A DNA stretch of 42,013 nucleotides, from assembly GCA_934177485.1 (NCBI GenBank), contig CAKPPF010000010.1, forward strand, positions 1 through 42,013, given 5' to 3'. The translations under genes were made by a program, and so were the position numbers. This DNA comes from an uncultured Clostridia bacterium (GTDB taxonomy: Bacteria; Bacillota; Clostridia; TANB77; CAG-508). This document shows positions 31,637 through 41,414 of the stretch, piece after piece; the first letter of the stretch is position 1; every line of letters starts with the position of its first letter. A model generated the notes under the pieces. The model was not told where the DNA came from. It saw nothing but the letters and a program-made list of their open reading frames with translations, and ran no database searches.

Positions 31637-33502
31637 CTAGTATAACTTTTCTAATACATCTATAAACATTGCATGAGACCATCCTAGTCCTATTACCCAT
31701 GCTGGATCCATTGTGTCGTTATCAACTTGTTCTGGAAGTAAACCATGCTTGTTGCTTCCTATTATTGCAAAATCAAAGCATTCTCTTGCTCTATTTTTTA
31801 TTCCTGCTTTTAAGTAATATTCTGCAAGCCATAAATTTGCAATTATCCAAGGGTTACCTCCTATATAATTATCTCCTTCGTATCTTAAATAACCTCCTGT
31901 ATACGTTCTTAAAGTCATGTTTATTTTTTCTATTGTATTTTCAATCTTTTTTTCTTTTGGAGAAAACATTTCAAATGGGTAAACTAATCCTAATAAGCTA
32001 ATATCCATTTTTTTATCTGTTTTATTTCTTACAAAACATTTTTTGTCTATATCATAAAATTCATCTAATATGTATTTCTTTATTTTTACTAAATATTTGC
32101 TTATCTTTTCTTCTAATTTTATAAGTTGCTCAACTTTTAATCTATTATTTTCATATAAAGGTTTTACTAATGTACATATTTCTATCATTATTTTAAAAGC
32201 TGAAAAAATTGAAGCAAGAGAATATGCATGAATATCTTCGCATTCTTCCCATATATCGTAACTTGGTTGTATTTTATTATTTTCTAATATATCACTTACA
32301 TATTTTATTAAAAATTCCGCAGCTTTTTCGCACATTTTTAAGTTTTCTTTTAAGAAATGAACATCTTGTTTGTGTAGGTAGTAATCATAAACTCCATATA
32401 TAACAGATGCTGTTTCATCAATTTGATATCCCCAAGATGGTGCAAGTTTTCCATCTGTATAGAATCTTTGCTCCCACATACCATTTTTATTTTGAGTGTT
32501 TGCACAAAAATTTTTATAAAATTTTTCTACTTCTTTATCCATCCCTAGCTTGTACATTGCTTTAGTAATAAATATTGCATCACGAGGCCAACAATAAGAG
32601 TATCTGCCACATTTTGTATAGTTTTCATCAACTTCTGCAGCAGCTGAAATTCCACCTGTTTCATTGTTATATAACAGTGGGAATAACAATATTGTTCTTT
32701 CATATATTTTTCTAATTTTTCTTTCTTTTTCATTTATTGGCATTGGAATATTCAATGTATCATGTTTTTTCAAATAGCTTCTCCAATATTTTTTAGTCTC
32801 TTCAAAGTTCTTGTCTATATCTATTTTCTTTAATCTTATAATTTCATCTTCTGTATTCTTATTGCTTATGTTTATTATTAAATCAATCTGTTTTTCTTCT
32901 CCAGGCTTTAAGCATCCTATATTATATGAAATACTAGAATCCTTGCTAGTACCAACATAATCTTTTCCTCCAATAAAGCCTTCATTTATATTTTGTTTTG
33001 AGTTATTTATTTGATAACTTAAGACATCATTTTTAGAAAAAATAGACAATTTATAATCATGCATATATTGTATTAAGCTTTCCTCTTTATATATTCCACT
33101 TACCGAATTATTTTCACTTGATAATAATGTTGAATGTACTAATAAGTTTATATTTAAGTCTATATCATGATTATTTAAGAATTTATATCTTTTTACCAAA
33201 ACATTTTCTTTTATTGGTACAAAGTCTGTTTGAATAACTTTTAAATTAAAATATGTATTAACTATTTCTGTATTAATAATATTGGTTCCTGGTATATATT
33301 CTTGAGAATACACATTATTTATGTCATCTGCAAGATTAATTAACATTGAATCATTTACTTTTATTCCCACTGTAAAATCATCTATAAATTGTCTAAAATC
33401 AATATTTGGATAATATAATCTAAGCAATTCCCCTTTTTTTGAAAAGGTTGCTTTTAAGCTTTTATTTCCTATTATAGCATCATTAAAATATTTTGTTTTC
33501 AT
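31637..33502 (-). CDS. GH15 glucoamylase-like glycosidase
   Basis: This encodes 621 residues with no signal peptide. The N-terminal 250 residues are the beta-sandwich domain typical of prokaryotic GH15. The (alpha/alpha)6 barrel shows YSYCWPRDA, WGYQIDETASVIYG, the general-acid region YDIWEECEDIHAYSLAS, YIGGNPWIIANLWLAEYY, and the general-base region LLPEQVDNDTMDPAWVIGLGWSHAMFI, all in the family order. GH15 enzymes release glucose from alpha-1,4 or alpha-1,6 glucans or from trehalose. Cytoplasmic location and lack of a glycogen operon leave the substrate open. Confidence 0.92.
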   Translation of the reverse strand: MKTKYFNDAIIGNKSLKATFSKKGELLRLYYPNIDFRQFIDDFTVGIKVNDSMLINLADDINNVYSQEYIPGTNIINTEIVNTYFNLKVIQTDFVPIKENVLVKRYKFLNNHDIDLNINLLVHSTLLSSENNSVSGIYKEESLIQYMHDYKLSIFSKNDVLSYQINNSKQNINEGFIGGKDYVGTSKDSSISYNIGCLKPGEEKQIDLIINISNKNTEDEIIRLKKIDIDKNFEETKKYWRSYLKKHDTLNIPMPINEKERKIRKIYERTILLFPLLYNNETGGISAAAEVDENYTKCGRYSYCWPRDAIFITKAMYKLGMDKEVEKFYKNFCANTQNKNGMWEQRFYTDGKLAPSWGYQIDETASVIYGVYDYYLHKQDVHFLKENLKMCEKAAEFLIKYVSDILENNKIQPSYDIWEECEDIHAYSLASIFSAFKIMIEICTLVKPLYENNRLKVEQLIKLEEKISKYLVKIKKYILDEFYDIDKKCFVRNKTDKKMDISLLGLVYPFEMFSPKEKKIENTIEKINMTLRTYTGGYLRYEGDNYIGGNPWIIANLWLAEYYLKAGIKNRARECFDFAIIGSNKHGLLPEQVDNDTMDPAWVIGLGWSHAMFIDVLEKLY

Positions 33503-33604
33503 TATGTTTCTTCCTTTTATTTTATATAAATTATAATTGAACTAAGAAGTTAGAAATAGGAATATATAAATATAATTTCAAATGTCTAACTTTTTTTATT
33601 AAAT

Positions 33605-35248
33605 CTATTCTATTATCTTGACAATTTGTTTTTCTAATTCTTTAATTTTTTCATTTAGTTCGCTTATTTTTTCATCACTAACATTCTCATTTAATTTTTC
33701 TTTTACAACAATATCTTCCATATCTATTAGTTCTTCTTTTAAAGTATTAATTCTTTCTATTACTTCTAGTCTTAGTGGTCTATATTTTTTTGGTAGTTGT
33801 ACTGTTTTCTCAACTGATAGACTTTCATCTAATGTATATGTCTCTCCAAATGATGGAATTGTAACAGGAATATTAGTGTTTTCAATTATTTTATCGCTTA
33901 AAACTTCTTGTCCTTCTTCTTCTCCATGTACTAAAAATATATGTTTTGGTTTTGTATAGAATGAGTAAACAAAATTTAATAGTCCTTCTTGGTCCGCATG
34001 TCCCGAATATCCCTCTATATATTCAATTCTTGCATTTACATTTATTTCTTCTCCAAATATCTTAACTCTTTTTTCTCCATCAACTATTTTTCTGCCAAGC
34101 GTTCCTGGAGCCTGATAACCAACAAATAGAATTGTTGAATTAGGATTCCATAGATTGTGTTTTAAATGATGTTTTATTCTTCCTACTTCACACATTCCAC
34201 TTGCAGATAATATTATCATAGGTTCTTTTAATTCATTTAAGGCTTTTGATTCATCAGCTGTTTTTGTAAATTTAAGTCCTGGAAATTCTAATGGATTATC
34301 TCCTTTTTCCATTTCTTCTTTAACATCATCATCAAATAAGTCCATATTTTCTCTAAATATTTCTGTAGCTGAAACTGCAAGTGGACTATCTACAAAAACT
34401 GGTGCTTTCATAATTTTATTATATTTTGCTTTAAATTCTTCATCTTCTGTATTTTCTTTTATTTTATTTAGCTCATATAATATTTCTTGAGTTCTTCCAA
34501 CTGCAAATGAAGGAATTACAACTGTTCCATTCTTTTCTAAAGTTTCGTAAACAATGTTTAAAAACATTGTTGCTTTTTCATCATTTTTAACATGTAATCT
34601 ATTTCCATAGGTAGATTCCATTACCAAATAATCTGCTGATTCAATCATTGTTGGAGATGATAAAAGTGGTAAATCATTATTTCCCAAATCTCCGCTAAAT
34701 ACTGCTTTGGTTTCTTTGCCATTCTCATTTACCCATATTTCTATTATTGCTGATCCCAACATATGTCCAGCATCATTAAATCTAACTTTAATATTTTCAT
34801 CTATATCAACGATTTCATCATAATTAACAGGTTTAAAAACTTCTAAACAATCTATTGCGTCTTGAGCAGTATACATTGGAGTATATGGTGCTTTTCCTTG
34901 TCTTACTCTCTTTTTATTTTTCCACTCAGATTCCATTTCTTGAATATGTCCACTGTCTGGTAACATTATTGTACATAAGTCACATGTGGCCTTTTGAGCA
35001 TATATTGGCTTTCTATATCCTTCTTTATATAATTTTGGAATTCTTCCAGAATGGTCAATGTGTGCATGTGTTAATAACATAAAATCAATGTCTTCTATGT
35101 TAAATAGAAATTCATCATAATTTTTTTCTTCAACATCACCATGACCTTGGTACATTCCGCAATCAACTAAGAATTTTTTTTCTTCTGTTTCTACTAAAAA
35201 GTTTGACCCTGTTACAGTTTTGGTAGCTCCTAAAAATGTAATTTTCAT
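33605..35248 (-). CDS. MBL-fold beta-CASP ribonuclease-like protein
   Basis: This encodes 547 residues. A metallo-beta-lactamase core with THAHIDHSG (H61, H63, D65, H66), GHMLGSA, FSGDLG and a beta-CASP region (SFAVGRTQE, ASGMCEVGRIKHH, GYSGHADQ, VHGEEEG) is arranged as in CPSF-73/YSH1-type exonucleases of the RNA-processing group. It likely acts on RNA in the cytoplasm. The C-terminal 60 residues are a Glu/Lys coiled coil not found in the core family. It lies 14 nt downstream of the coiled-coil protein gene and in one run with ftsK. Confidence 0.9.
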   Translation of the reverse strand: MKITFLGATKTVTGSNFLVETEEKKFLVDCGMYQGHGDVEEKNYDEFLFNIEDIDFMLLTHAHIDHSGRIPKLYKEGYRKPIYAQKATCDLCTIMLPDSGHIQEMESEWKNKKRVRQGKAPYTPMYTAQDAIDCLEVFKPVNYDEIVDIDENIKVRFNDAGHMLGSAIIEIWVNENGKETKAVFSGDLGNNDLPLLSSPTMIESADYLVMESTYGNRLHVKNDEKATMFLNIVYETLEKNGTVVIPSFAVGRTQEILYELNKIKENTEDEEFKAKYNKIMKAPVFVDSPLAVSATEIFRENMDLFDDDVKEEMEKGDNPLEFPGLKFTKTADESKALNELKEPMIILSASGMCEVGRIKHHLKHNLWNPNSTILFVGYQAPGTLGRKIVDGEKRVKIFGEEINVNARIEYIEGYSGHADQEGLLNFVYSFYTKPKHIFLVHGEEEGQEVLSDKIIENTNIPVTIPSFGETYTLDESLSVEKTVQLPKKYRPLRLEVIERINTLKEELIDMEDIVVKEKLNENVSDEKISELNEKIKELEKQIVKIIE

Positions 35249-35262
35249 TTTTTTCTTCTCCT

Positions 35263-36822
35263 TTATATAAATAATTTAATTTTTTTATTTAGTTTAATCC
35301 TATCCTTTTTATTAAATTTTAAATTTAGTTCTATTTCCTTTTCTAATGTACTTTTTTCGTCATATATTTGTACTAAATATTTATTATCATGCTTTTTAAT
35401 TTGCATATATATATCTTCTAAGCTAATTATCCTTAAATTAAATATTTCTTTGACTATTTCAATATCATTCTTCTCATTTGCTGAAAATGTGTTAATAATT
35501 TTATTATCATACAACTTTTTTATATTTTTTTCTTTTACTGTTTCTAGATAATTACTCACTTCTTTAACATCTTTTATTTGGATCTCATTATTGTATGGCA
35601 ATAAATTATAATACCTTAATTCGTAAGTAAAATCAATTAATTCTTGTTTTGAATCCATATTTTCGATTTCAGAAAATAAAATTTCTTTCAGAAATAATTG
35701 TTGCAATTCGTTTACATATAAATATACATTATTCTCTTTAGTAAAGTCTATATTTTCTAGTAAATTATTATTTTTTTCTAATTCTTTTACATCTTCAAGA
35801 TATGTTTGGGGCTCAATTTTCTTGTTTAGTATCCTAATCTTTTCAATGATTTTATTTTTTTCTTTTTGTATTTTTTCTTCTAAGTGGCTTATACTAAATA
35901 TCTTATTATATTCAGATAATTTCTCGTTTCTTTTTTGATATTCTTCTTTTAACTTAGTGTTATCATTCAATATTAAGTCTAGTTTCTGTAACTGCTTGTT
36001 TAATTCTTTTTTTTCTTTTGTAATATTATTTATATATTCTTTTTTATTTTTTATTTTTTCAAGTTCATCTTGTATCGTAATTTTTTCTTCTGATAGTCTT
36101 TTGTTTTCATTTTTATTAACTTTAATATATATTATAATTGAAATTTTGAAAATAAGAAATAAAAATTTATCAACAACTTCTTTGGGTAATTTAGTATATA
36201 ATTCTTCTTTTATTATTTCCATAACATCTAAATTTTTATTATCCTTTTGTAATCTTTCAAATATATTAAAGTTTAAAGCCATTTTTAAGTTTTGATAAGT
36301 AAGGTTAATATCAATATTTTCGACTTTACTTATTAAAGTATTCCATGACCAAGCATTGAAATCTCTTAGTACCTCAACATTTTCAATATCATATGCTAGA
36401 TTTAAAAGATAAGGCATAGAGTTTCTTATTAAGTTATATTCTTCTCTTAATCTGATTTGAAAATTATTTAGTTCCAATATTGCTGATAACAAGTCTAATT
36501 CATTTTCAACCACTTCAATTTTTTTTAGCTTTAAGTCAGTATTATATTTTTTATTCTTTTGTAGTTCATTAAATTCTTTTTCATTTGTTTTTACTACTCT
36601 AATGAAGTTGCTATTCTTTACATTATTTAAAATATTTTCAAGATATTCTTGTTTAGATATTGTTTTTCTTTTTACAGTAAAATAGTCATTGTATGACATT
36701 TCTATTTTGTAAAACATACTAAGAAGAAGATTTTTCGTATCTTTCGAAAAATCTTTTTTTTCCAATATTTTTTCTAGTTCTTTATTGTAGTCTTTAAATT
36801 TTGAAAAAAATTCTTCTTTCAT
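35263..36822 (-). CDS. coiled-coil protein of unknown function
   Basis: This encodes 519 residues and no family is recognised. Residues 1-200 are helical with no motifs. About 212-232 there is a hydrophobic stretch (VVDKFLFLIFKISIIIYIKV) that might be a single membrane helix. Residues 235-345 form a long Lys/Glu/Leu coiled coil, and the C-terminal 170 residues are alpha/beta with a final beta-rich, basic segment. It is placed between ftsK and the MBL nuclease with 15- and 14-nt gaps, so it is expressed with them. A structural or DNA-associated role would fit but is not shown. Confidence 0.65.
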   Translation of the reverse strand: MKEEFFSKFKDYNKELEKILEKKDFSKDTKNLLLSMFYKIEMSYNDYFTVKRKTISKQEYLENILNNVKNSNFIRVVKTNEKEFNELQKNKKYNTDLKLKKIEVVENELDLLSAILELNNFQIRLREEYNLIRNSMPYLLNLAYDIENVEVLRDFNAWSWNTLISKVENIDINLTYQNLKMALNFNIFERLQKDNKNLDVMEIIKEELYTKLPKEVVDKFLFLIFKISIIIYIKVNKNENKRLSEEKITIQDELEKIKNKKEYINNITKEKKELNKQLQKLDLILNDNTKLKEEYQKRNEKLSEYNKIFSISHLEEKIQKEKNKIIEKIRILNKKIEPQTYLEDVKELEKNNNLLENIDFTKENNVYLYVNELQQLFLKEILFSEIENMDSKQELIDFTYELRYYNLLPYNNEIQIKDVKEVSNYLETVKEKNIKKLYDNKIINTFSANEKNDIEIVKEIFNLRIISLEDIYMQIKKHDNKYLVQIYDEKSTLEKEIELNLKFNKKDRIKLNKKIKLFI

Positions 36823-36837
36823 TAGTTATCCTTTCCA

Positions 36838-39195
36838 TTATTCATCAACGCCATCTTTACTGCTAGAAGCCATATTTAATTCTTGCCATCTTTCTTTAGA
36901 TATAAGGACCTCTCTTGGTTTACTTCCTTGATAGCCTGAAATTACTCCTCGTTCTTCCATTTGGTCAATTATTCTTCCTGCTCTTGCATAACCCACTTTA
37001 AATCTTCTTTGTATAAAAGATGTTGATGCTTGTTGAGTTTCTATAACAGTCTTTATAGCTTCATCTAATAAAGGATCATTTTCATCATCAGATATATCTG
37101 AGTCTTTAACTTCTTTCTCGTTCGTATTTGCTTTTTCTATACTCTCCAATATTTCATCACTATATGTAGCTGTTCCATTTGATTTTATAAAATCTACAAT
37201 TTTTTCTACTTCTTTGTCATCGATAAAAGCTCCTTGTATTCTTGTAGGTTTTGATGCTCCAGCCGGATAAAATAGCATATCTCCCTTTCCAAGTAATTTT
37301 TCAGCTCCAGCCATATCTAATATAGTTCTTGAATCTACTTGTGATGAAACTGCAAATGCAATTCTTGAAGGTACATTCGCTTTTATAAGCCCTGTTATTA
37401 CATCAACAGATGGACGTTGAGTTGCAATTACCAAGTGCATTCCAGCAGCTCTAGCCTTTTGAGCTAACCTACATATTGAGTCTTCAACGTCTTTAGCTGC
37501 TACCATCATTAAGTCAGCAAGCTCGTCTATTATTATTACTATTTGAGGCAAGGTTCCATTTTCTTCATCTGAATTGTTTTCTATTGTTTCATTATAACCT
37601 TTTAAGTCTCTTACTCCTTTAGATGCAAATAAGTTATATCTATTTTCCATTTCTTGAACTGCCCAAGCAAGTGCTCCTGCTGCCTGTTTAGGATCTGTAA
37701 CAACAGGTATTAACAAATGAGGTATTCCATTATATACTGAAAGTTCAACTATTTTTGGATCTACCATTACTAATTTTACTTCACTTGGTTTAGCTTTATA
37801 AATAAGGCTTGAAATTAAAGTATTTATACACACGCTCTTTCCTGAACCAGTACTACCTGCGATAAGAACATGAGGCATCTTTGCAATATCTGCAACTACA
37901 CATTCTCCGGCAACATCTTTTCCAAGTGCCATTGTCAACTTAGATTTTGCATTTTCAAATTTATCAGATTCTAAGATGTCCCTTAAGTGTACTATTTCAT
38001 TTTCCTTGTTTGGGATTTCTATTCCAACAGCTTGTTTTCCTGGTATTGGAGCTTCAATTCTTATTGATTCTGCCGCAAGATTTAAAGCAATATCATCAGC
38101 TAAATTAGCAATTTTACTTACCCTTACTCCTTCAGCTGGTTTTAATTCATATCTTGTTATAGCAGGTCCAACAGAAACATTTTCTACTTTTGCAGTTACT
38201 CCAAAACTATATAAAGTTTTTTGTAATTTGGCAGCTGTGTCAGTTAAAGCTTTCTTTCCACCCTTTAAAACCATTTCTTTTCCTTGTTTTAGTAGACTAG
38301 TTGGTGGAAATTCGTAGTTTTCATCTTCTACAGATATTGCATGTTCTAAAGTTAATACTTCTCTTGTTTTTTCTTCTTTCTTTTCTTCTTCTTTTTTAAA
38401 CAAGTTATTTTCTATGTAATCTGCTGTGTCTTTTTTACTTTTAAGTGGTTCCAAATTATCTTCTGAATGGTCATATTTTTTTAGTTTACTGCCATTATCG
38501 TTTAGATTTATTTTTATTTGGTCATCAGTTATCTCTTCTTTTGATATATCTACATTCTTTTGTCTTTGATTTCTTTTTTGCTTGCGTTCTTCATATTCTT
38601 GTTCTCTATATTCTTTAATTTCTTGTTTTCTTTCTTGTTTTCTCTCTTTAAAATCTTCAATATAATTTTCAATAATTTCTGAAACTGGTATTCCTAGTAT
38701 AAATACCAATATTATTATGCTTATTCCTACTGAAACTATAACTGCCCCTGCGACTCCCAGCATATTAGTTAAAGGAATTCCTAAAATAGCTCCTAGAACT
38801 CCTCCACCAATATTTTTGCTTCCTAATTCATATGCTATTTTTATATTTTTAGAAAAACTATTTTTTATATCCATTGTATTTTGCGAAATTTGATAAATTG
38901 AAAAAATTGAAGCTAAGCAAGTAAGAAAAACCAATAGTTCAATTAGTTTTGTGCTTGCTAATTCCTTTCTATCACTTGCAATTGAAATTGCAATTATAAA
39001 TGTTCCAATTGGTATAGCAAATTTTATAATTCCAATCATGCCACCTAATATTGGTGTTAGATTTTCGCCAATATATCCTGTTTTTCCATATATTAATACA
39101 GCTAATAATATGCTTAAGATTATTAGCATTACAATTGATATATTTTTTCTTGTTTGTATTCTTTTGTTTGTCGTTTTTTTTCTGCGTTTTGCCAA
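36838..39195 (-). CDS. FtsK/SpoIIIE DNA translocase
   Basis: This encodes 785 residues. Four membrane helices in the first 170 residues anchor it at the septum, followed by a long charged linker (about 175-295). The motor domain has GSTGSGKS (447-454), VIIIDELADLMM for Walker B, and the QRPSVDVITG loop. A C-terminal winged-helix gamma domain (about 720-770, SFIQRRFKVGYARAGRIIDQMEE) reads KOPS/SRS sequences. It pumps chromosome DNA through the division or sporulation septum. It is first in a run with the coiled-coil and MBL genes. ftsK or spoIIIE cannot be told from one copy. Confidence 0.95.
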   Translation of the reverse strand: MAKRRKKTTNKRIQTRKNISIVMLIILSILLAVLIYGKTGYIGENLTPILGGMIGIIKFAIPIGTFIIAISIASDRKELASTKLIELLVFLTCLASIFSIYQISQNTMDIKNSFSKNIKIAYELGSKNIGGGVLGAILGIPLTNMLGVAGAVIVSVGISIIILVFILGIPVSEIIENYIEDFKERKQERKQEIKEYREQEYEERKQKRNQRQKNVDISKEEITDDQIKINLNDNGSKLKKYDHSEDNLEPLKSKKDTADYIENNLFKKEEEKKEEKTREVLTLEHAISVEDENYEFPPTSLLKQGKEMVLKGGKKALTDTAAKLQKTLYSFGVTAKVENVSVGPAITRYELKPAEGVRVSKIANLADDIALNLAAESIRIEAPIPGKQAVGIEIPNKENEIVHLRDILESDKFENAKSKLTMALGKDVAGECVVADIAKMPHVLIAGSTGSGKSVCINTLISSLIYKAKPSEVKLVMVDPKIVELSVYNGIPHLLIPVVTDPKQAAGALAWAVQEMENRYNLFASKGVRDLKGYNETIENNSDEENGTLPQIVIIIDELADLMMVAAKDVEDSICRLAQKARAAGMHLVIATQRPSVDVITGLIKANVPSRIAFAVSSQVDSRTILDMAGAEKLLGKGDMLFYPAGASKPTRIQGAFIDDKEVEKIVDFIKSNGTATYSDEILESIEKANTNEKEVKDSDISDDENDPLLDEAIKTVIETQQASTSFIQRRFKVGYARAGRIIDQMEERGVISGYQGSKPREVLISKERWQELNMASSSKDGVDE

Positions 39196-39263
39196 AGCTT
39201 ACCTCCTATTTTATAAATTGTTTGTCAGGGTGAAAGTAAGAAACTACATTTCATTTTTTTGCT

Positions 39264-39305
39264 GGCAGGCATGTAAGGGTAGGTCTTGTGTCTACCATTT
39301 CTGCC
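39264..39305. repeat. nested palindrome in the ftsK leader
   Basis: GGCAG (39264-39268) pairs with CTGCC (39301-39305), enclosing GGTAG/CTACC (39278-39282 / 39292-39296). The loop core GGTCTTGTG (39282-39290) is shared with the element at 24210-24315. It resembles dispersed palindromic repeats of gut Firmicutes as I remember them. Confidence 0.45.
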
Positions 39306-39356
39306 TCTACAATACTGAAATATGTCTCGGAAATATATTTGATTTTTTTATTTAAC

Positions 39357-39385
39357 AAGAAAAGTAGTTTTGACACACTTTTCTT
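39357..39385. terminator. 9-bp hairpin
   Basis: AAGAAAAGT (39357-39365) and ACTTTTCTT (39377-39385) form an A/T-rich stem with an 11-nt loop. It could end transcription, but no gene is clearly served by it. Confidence 0.4.
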
Positions 39386-39507
39386 ATTACCTAATTTAAA
39401 TTCTTGAATATAATGTTAAAACATCAAGCAAGTTTCTCTACAGTTCTTTTATTTATTGAGAAATTTTAAAATTTCCAGTAGGTAAAATCCCTATAATTTA
39501 AAATCAG

Positions 39508-39551
39508 AAACCAGAAGTCAATCTTTTAGCGATTGTTCCGATTTCTGGTTT
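39508..39551 (-). terminator. terminator of the rsmD operon
   Basis: A long stem (AACCAGAA with TTTCTGGTT, then CAATC with GATTG, interrupted) lies 2 nt past the last stop codon of the minus-strand pair. The minus-strand flank is T-rich. Confidence 0.6.
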
Positions 39552-39552
39552 T

Positions 39553-39990
39553 TTATTTTAATTCTTTTCTATTATTTTCTACTGTTTTTAATGCATCTTC
39601 TAATACTGTTTGTACTTTTTCAAGTATATTGTCTGCATAGTCTTTTGTTCCTTTTGAAATTTCCCTTGACATTTCATTTGCAGTTTCTATAATTTGTGCT
39701 TTTTGTTCATATGCCTTTCTTGTTATTTCATGTTCATCAATCATAGAAATAATTCTGTTTTCAGCTTCTTTTACAATTCCGTCAGCTTCTTTTTCTGCTT
39801 CTACTAAAATTCTAGTTCTTTCCTCTTTTACCCATTTTGCTTGTTTTAGTTCATCTGGCAATTTTAGTCGTATTTCTTTTATAATATCTAATATTTCTTC
39901 TTTATCTACAAGTGCTTTACTTGTAAAAGGCAAAGTTCTTGCACCTTCTAAATATTCTTCTAATTCATCTAACAATGTAAATATTTCCAT
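39553..39990 (-). CDS. small coiled-coil protein next to rsmD
   Basis: This encodes 145 residues, almost entirely helical. It starts MEIFTLLDELEEYLEGARTLPFT, then has K..VDKEEILDIIKEIR.KLP and a long Ala/Glu/Lys coiled coil resembling ATP synthase subunit b or DivIVA-like tails. It has no membrane helix. Clostridial genomes commonly have such a protein (often labelled ATPase) beside rsmD and coaD, as I recall; the function is unknown. Its ATG is 3 nt after the rsmD stop, so translation is probably coupled. Confidence 0.75.
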   Translation of the reverse strand: MEIFTLLDELEEYLEGARTLPFTSKALVDKEEILDIIKEIRLKLPDELKQAKWVKEERTRILVEAEKEADGIVKEAENRIISMIDEHEITRKAYEQKAQIIETANEMSREISKGTKDYADNILEKVQTVLEDALKTVENNRKELK

Positions 39991-39993
39991 TTT

Positions 39994-40551
39994 TTATTCC
40001 TCTTTCCACTTTAAGAATATTAATTTTACTCTTCCATAAGTTCTAAAATCAATTATTTCTATTTTTATATTATTTTTCAATTGCTCTATTTCTCTTTTTT
40101 CATCATCTGTTTCAAGAACTATAATTCCATTTTTTCTTAGAATTTTTTTATTTGTTATTATTTCTATTGCATCAGTAGCAATATTTGATTTATATGGTGG
40201 ATCAATAAATATTATATCTGCTTCTTCATTTATTTTTTCAATGCTTTTCTTATAGTCCGTATTTAAAACAATAGTATTATTATCCATATGTGTCTTTTGA
40301 ATGTTTTTTTTAATTATTTCAACTGCATTTGGAGATTTGTCGCATAAATATGCCTTACTTGCTCCTCTACTTAAACATTCAAGTCCAAGTGCTCCACTTC
40401 CCGAAAATAAATCTATAACTATTGCATCTTGCAAGTTATTTTGTATTATGCTAAATAGAGATTCTTTAACTCTATCTAGTGTTGGTCTAGTATTTTCACC
40501 TTCTAAAGTATATAACTTTGTTCCTCTTGCTTTTCCACTAATTATTCTCAT
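39994..40551 (-). CDS. rsmD: 16S rRNA guanine-N2-966 methyltransferase
   Basis: This encodes 185 residues. A SAM-dependent Rossmann methyltransferase with the RsmD opening RIISGKARGTKL and RPTLDRVKESLFSII, motif I DLFSGSGALGLECLSRGA, and the catalytic DPPY in FIDPPYKS. It methylates G966 of 16S rRNA during 30S assembly. A clear SD is not obvious; the gene starts at the beginning of a 190-nt AT-rich gap shared with the divergent sortase. Confidence 0.95.
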   Translation of the reverse strand: MRIISGKARGTKLYTLEGENTRPTLDRVKESLFSIIQNNLQDAIVIDLFSGSGALGLECLSRGASKAYLCDKSPNAVEIIKKNIQKTHMDNNTIVLNTDYKKSIEKINEEADIIFIDPPYKSNIATDAIEIITNKKILRKNGIIVLETDDEKREIEQLKNNIKIEIIDFRTYGRVKLIFLKWKEE

Positions 40552-40742
40552 TTTAATACCTCAAAATTACTACAAATATATTTTATTTCAAAAATCTTTA
40601 AAGTCAATAGTATTAATGAAAATGTAATATAGTTTTAACATTTTTGTAATATAGTTTTTTTGAATATTATTGAATTTTTAACTAAAATTTCTTGATAAAA
40701 AAATACAATTTATGAGCAAACTAATATTATAAGGTGAAGAAA

Positions 40743-41390
40743 ATGAATCAAATATTAATTACTAATGAAAGAAATTATTTTGAATATTTTTATGAAAATA
40801 AGAATAAAAAAATAAAAAAAAGTTATTTATTAGCTTTAATTATTTCTCTTGTTTTATCTTTTGCAATATTATTTTATTTAATTTTATCATCTTTTATACA
40901 ATTAAATCAAAATAAAAAAACAAATAGTATTAAAGACAAATACAATATTGCAAGCTTATATTTAAAAAGTAATAATTATGAAGCAGTTAAGCTTTCAAGT
41001 AATATATCTATAATTGGTTTAATAGAAATTCCAAAATTAGACATATCATATCCAATTCTAGAAAATAGTAGTGAAGACTTATTAAAAATTTCCGTTTGTA
41101 GGTTTTCTGGTCCACTTCCAAATAGAAATGGAAATTTATGTATTGCTGGTCACAACTATAAAAATTCTTTAATGTTTAGTAAACTTGCAAAACTAGAAAT
41201 TGATGATTCAATATTTATAACAGATTTAAATAATGTAAAAATTGAATATATTGTTTATAACAAATATAAAACAAATGGAAATAATTTAGCTTGTACTAAT
41301 CAAACAATAAATACAGAAATAACATTAATTACATGTAATGACAATAACAACTCAGAAAGAATTGTTGTAAAAGCAAAAATGAAAGGCTAA
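40743..41390 (+). CDS. sortase
   Basis: This encodes 215 residues from ATG 40743 (AAGGTGAAG just upstream; an in-frame GTG at 40734 is inside that site). One membrane helix (about 28-51) leaves the catalytic beta-barrel outside. The triad is visible: His137 in AGHNY, Cys198 in TLITC, and Arg206 in ERIVV. Short length and an N-terminal anchor fit a class D-like or small housekeeping sortase. It would cleave LPxTG-type signals and attach proteins to the wall; the LPQTG protein encoded next door, convergently, is the obvious substrate. Confidence 0.9.
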   Translation: MNQILITNERNYFEYFYENKNKKIKKSYLLALIISLVLSFAILFYLILSSFIQLNQNKKTNSIKDKYNIASLYLKSNNYEAVKLSSNISIIGLIEIPKLDISYPILENSSEDLLKISVCRFSGPLPNRNGNLCIAGHNYKNSLMFSKLAKLEIDDSIFITDLNNVKIEYIVYNKYKTNGNNLACTNQTINTEITLITCNDNNNSERIVVKAKMKG

Positions 41391-41404
41391 TTGCCTTTCA
41401 TTTT
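41376..41404. terminator. bidirectional terminator between sortase and LPQTG gene
   Basis: AAAATGAAAGGC (41376-41387) and GCCTTTCATTTT (41393-41404), 12-bp stem, 5-nt loop, overlapping the sortase stop codon. Confidence 0.85.
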
Positions 41405-41414
41405 ATGTTTCTTA

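Larger units (their letters stand above)
39196..39552. other. non-coding gap before ftsK with three hairpins
   Basis: This 357-nt gap has no gene. It holds the palindromic element at 39264-39305, the hairpin at 39357-39385 and the terminator at 39508-39551, annotated separately, plus the AGGAGG site of ftsK near 39202. Confidence 0.7.

Noticed and set aside
39264..39305. tRNA fragment or attachment site in the ftsK leader
   Set aside because: On the minus strand TGGTAGACACAAG looks like a tRNA D-arm, but there is no acceptor, anticodon or T-arm around it; the palindrome explains it better.
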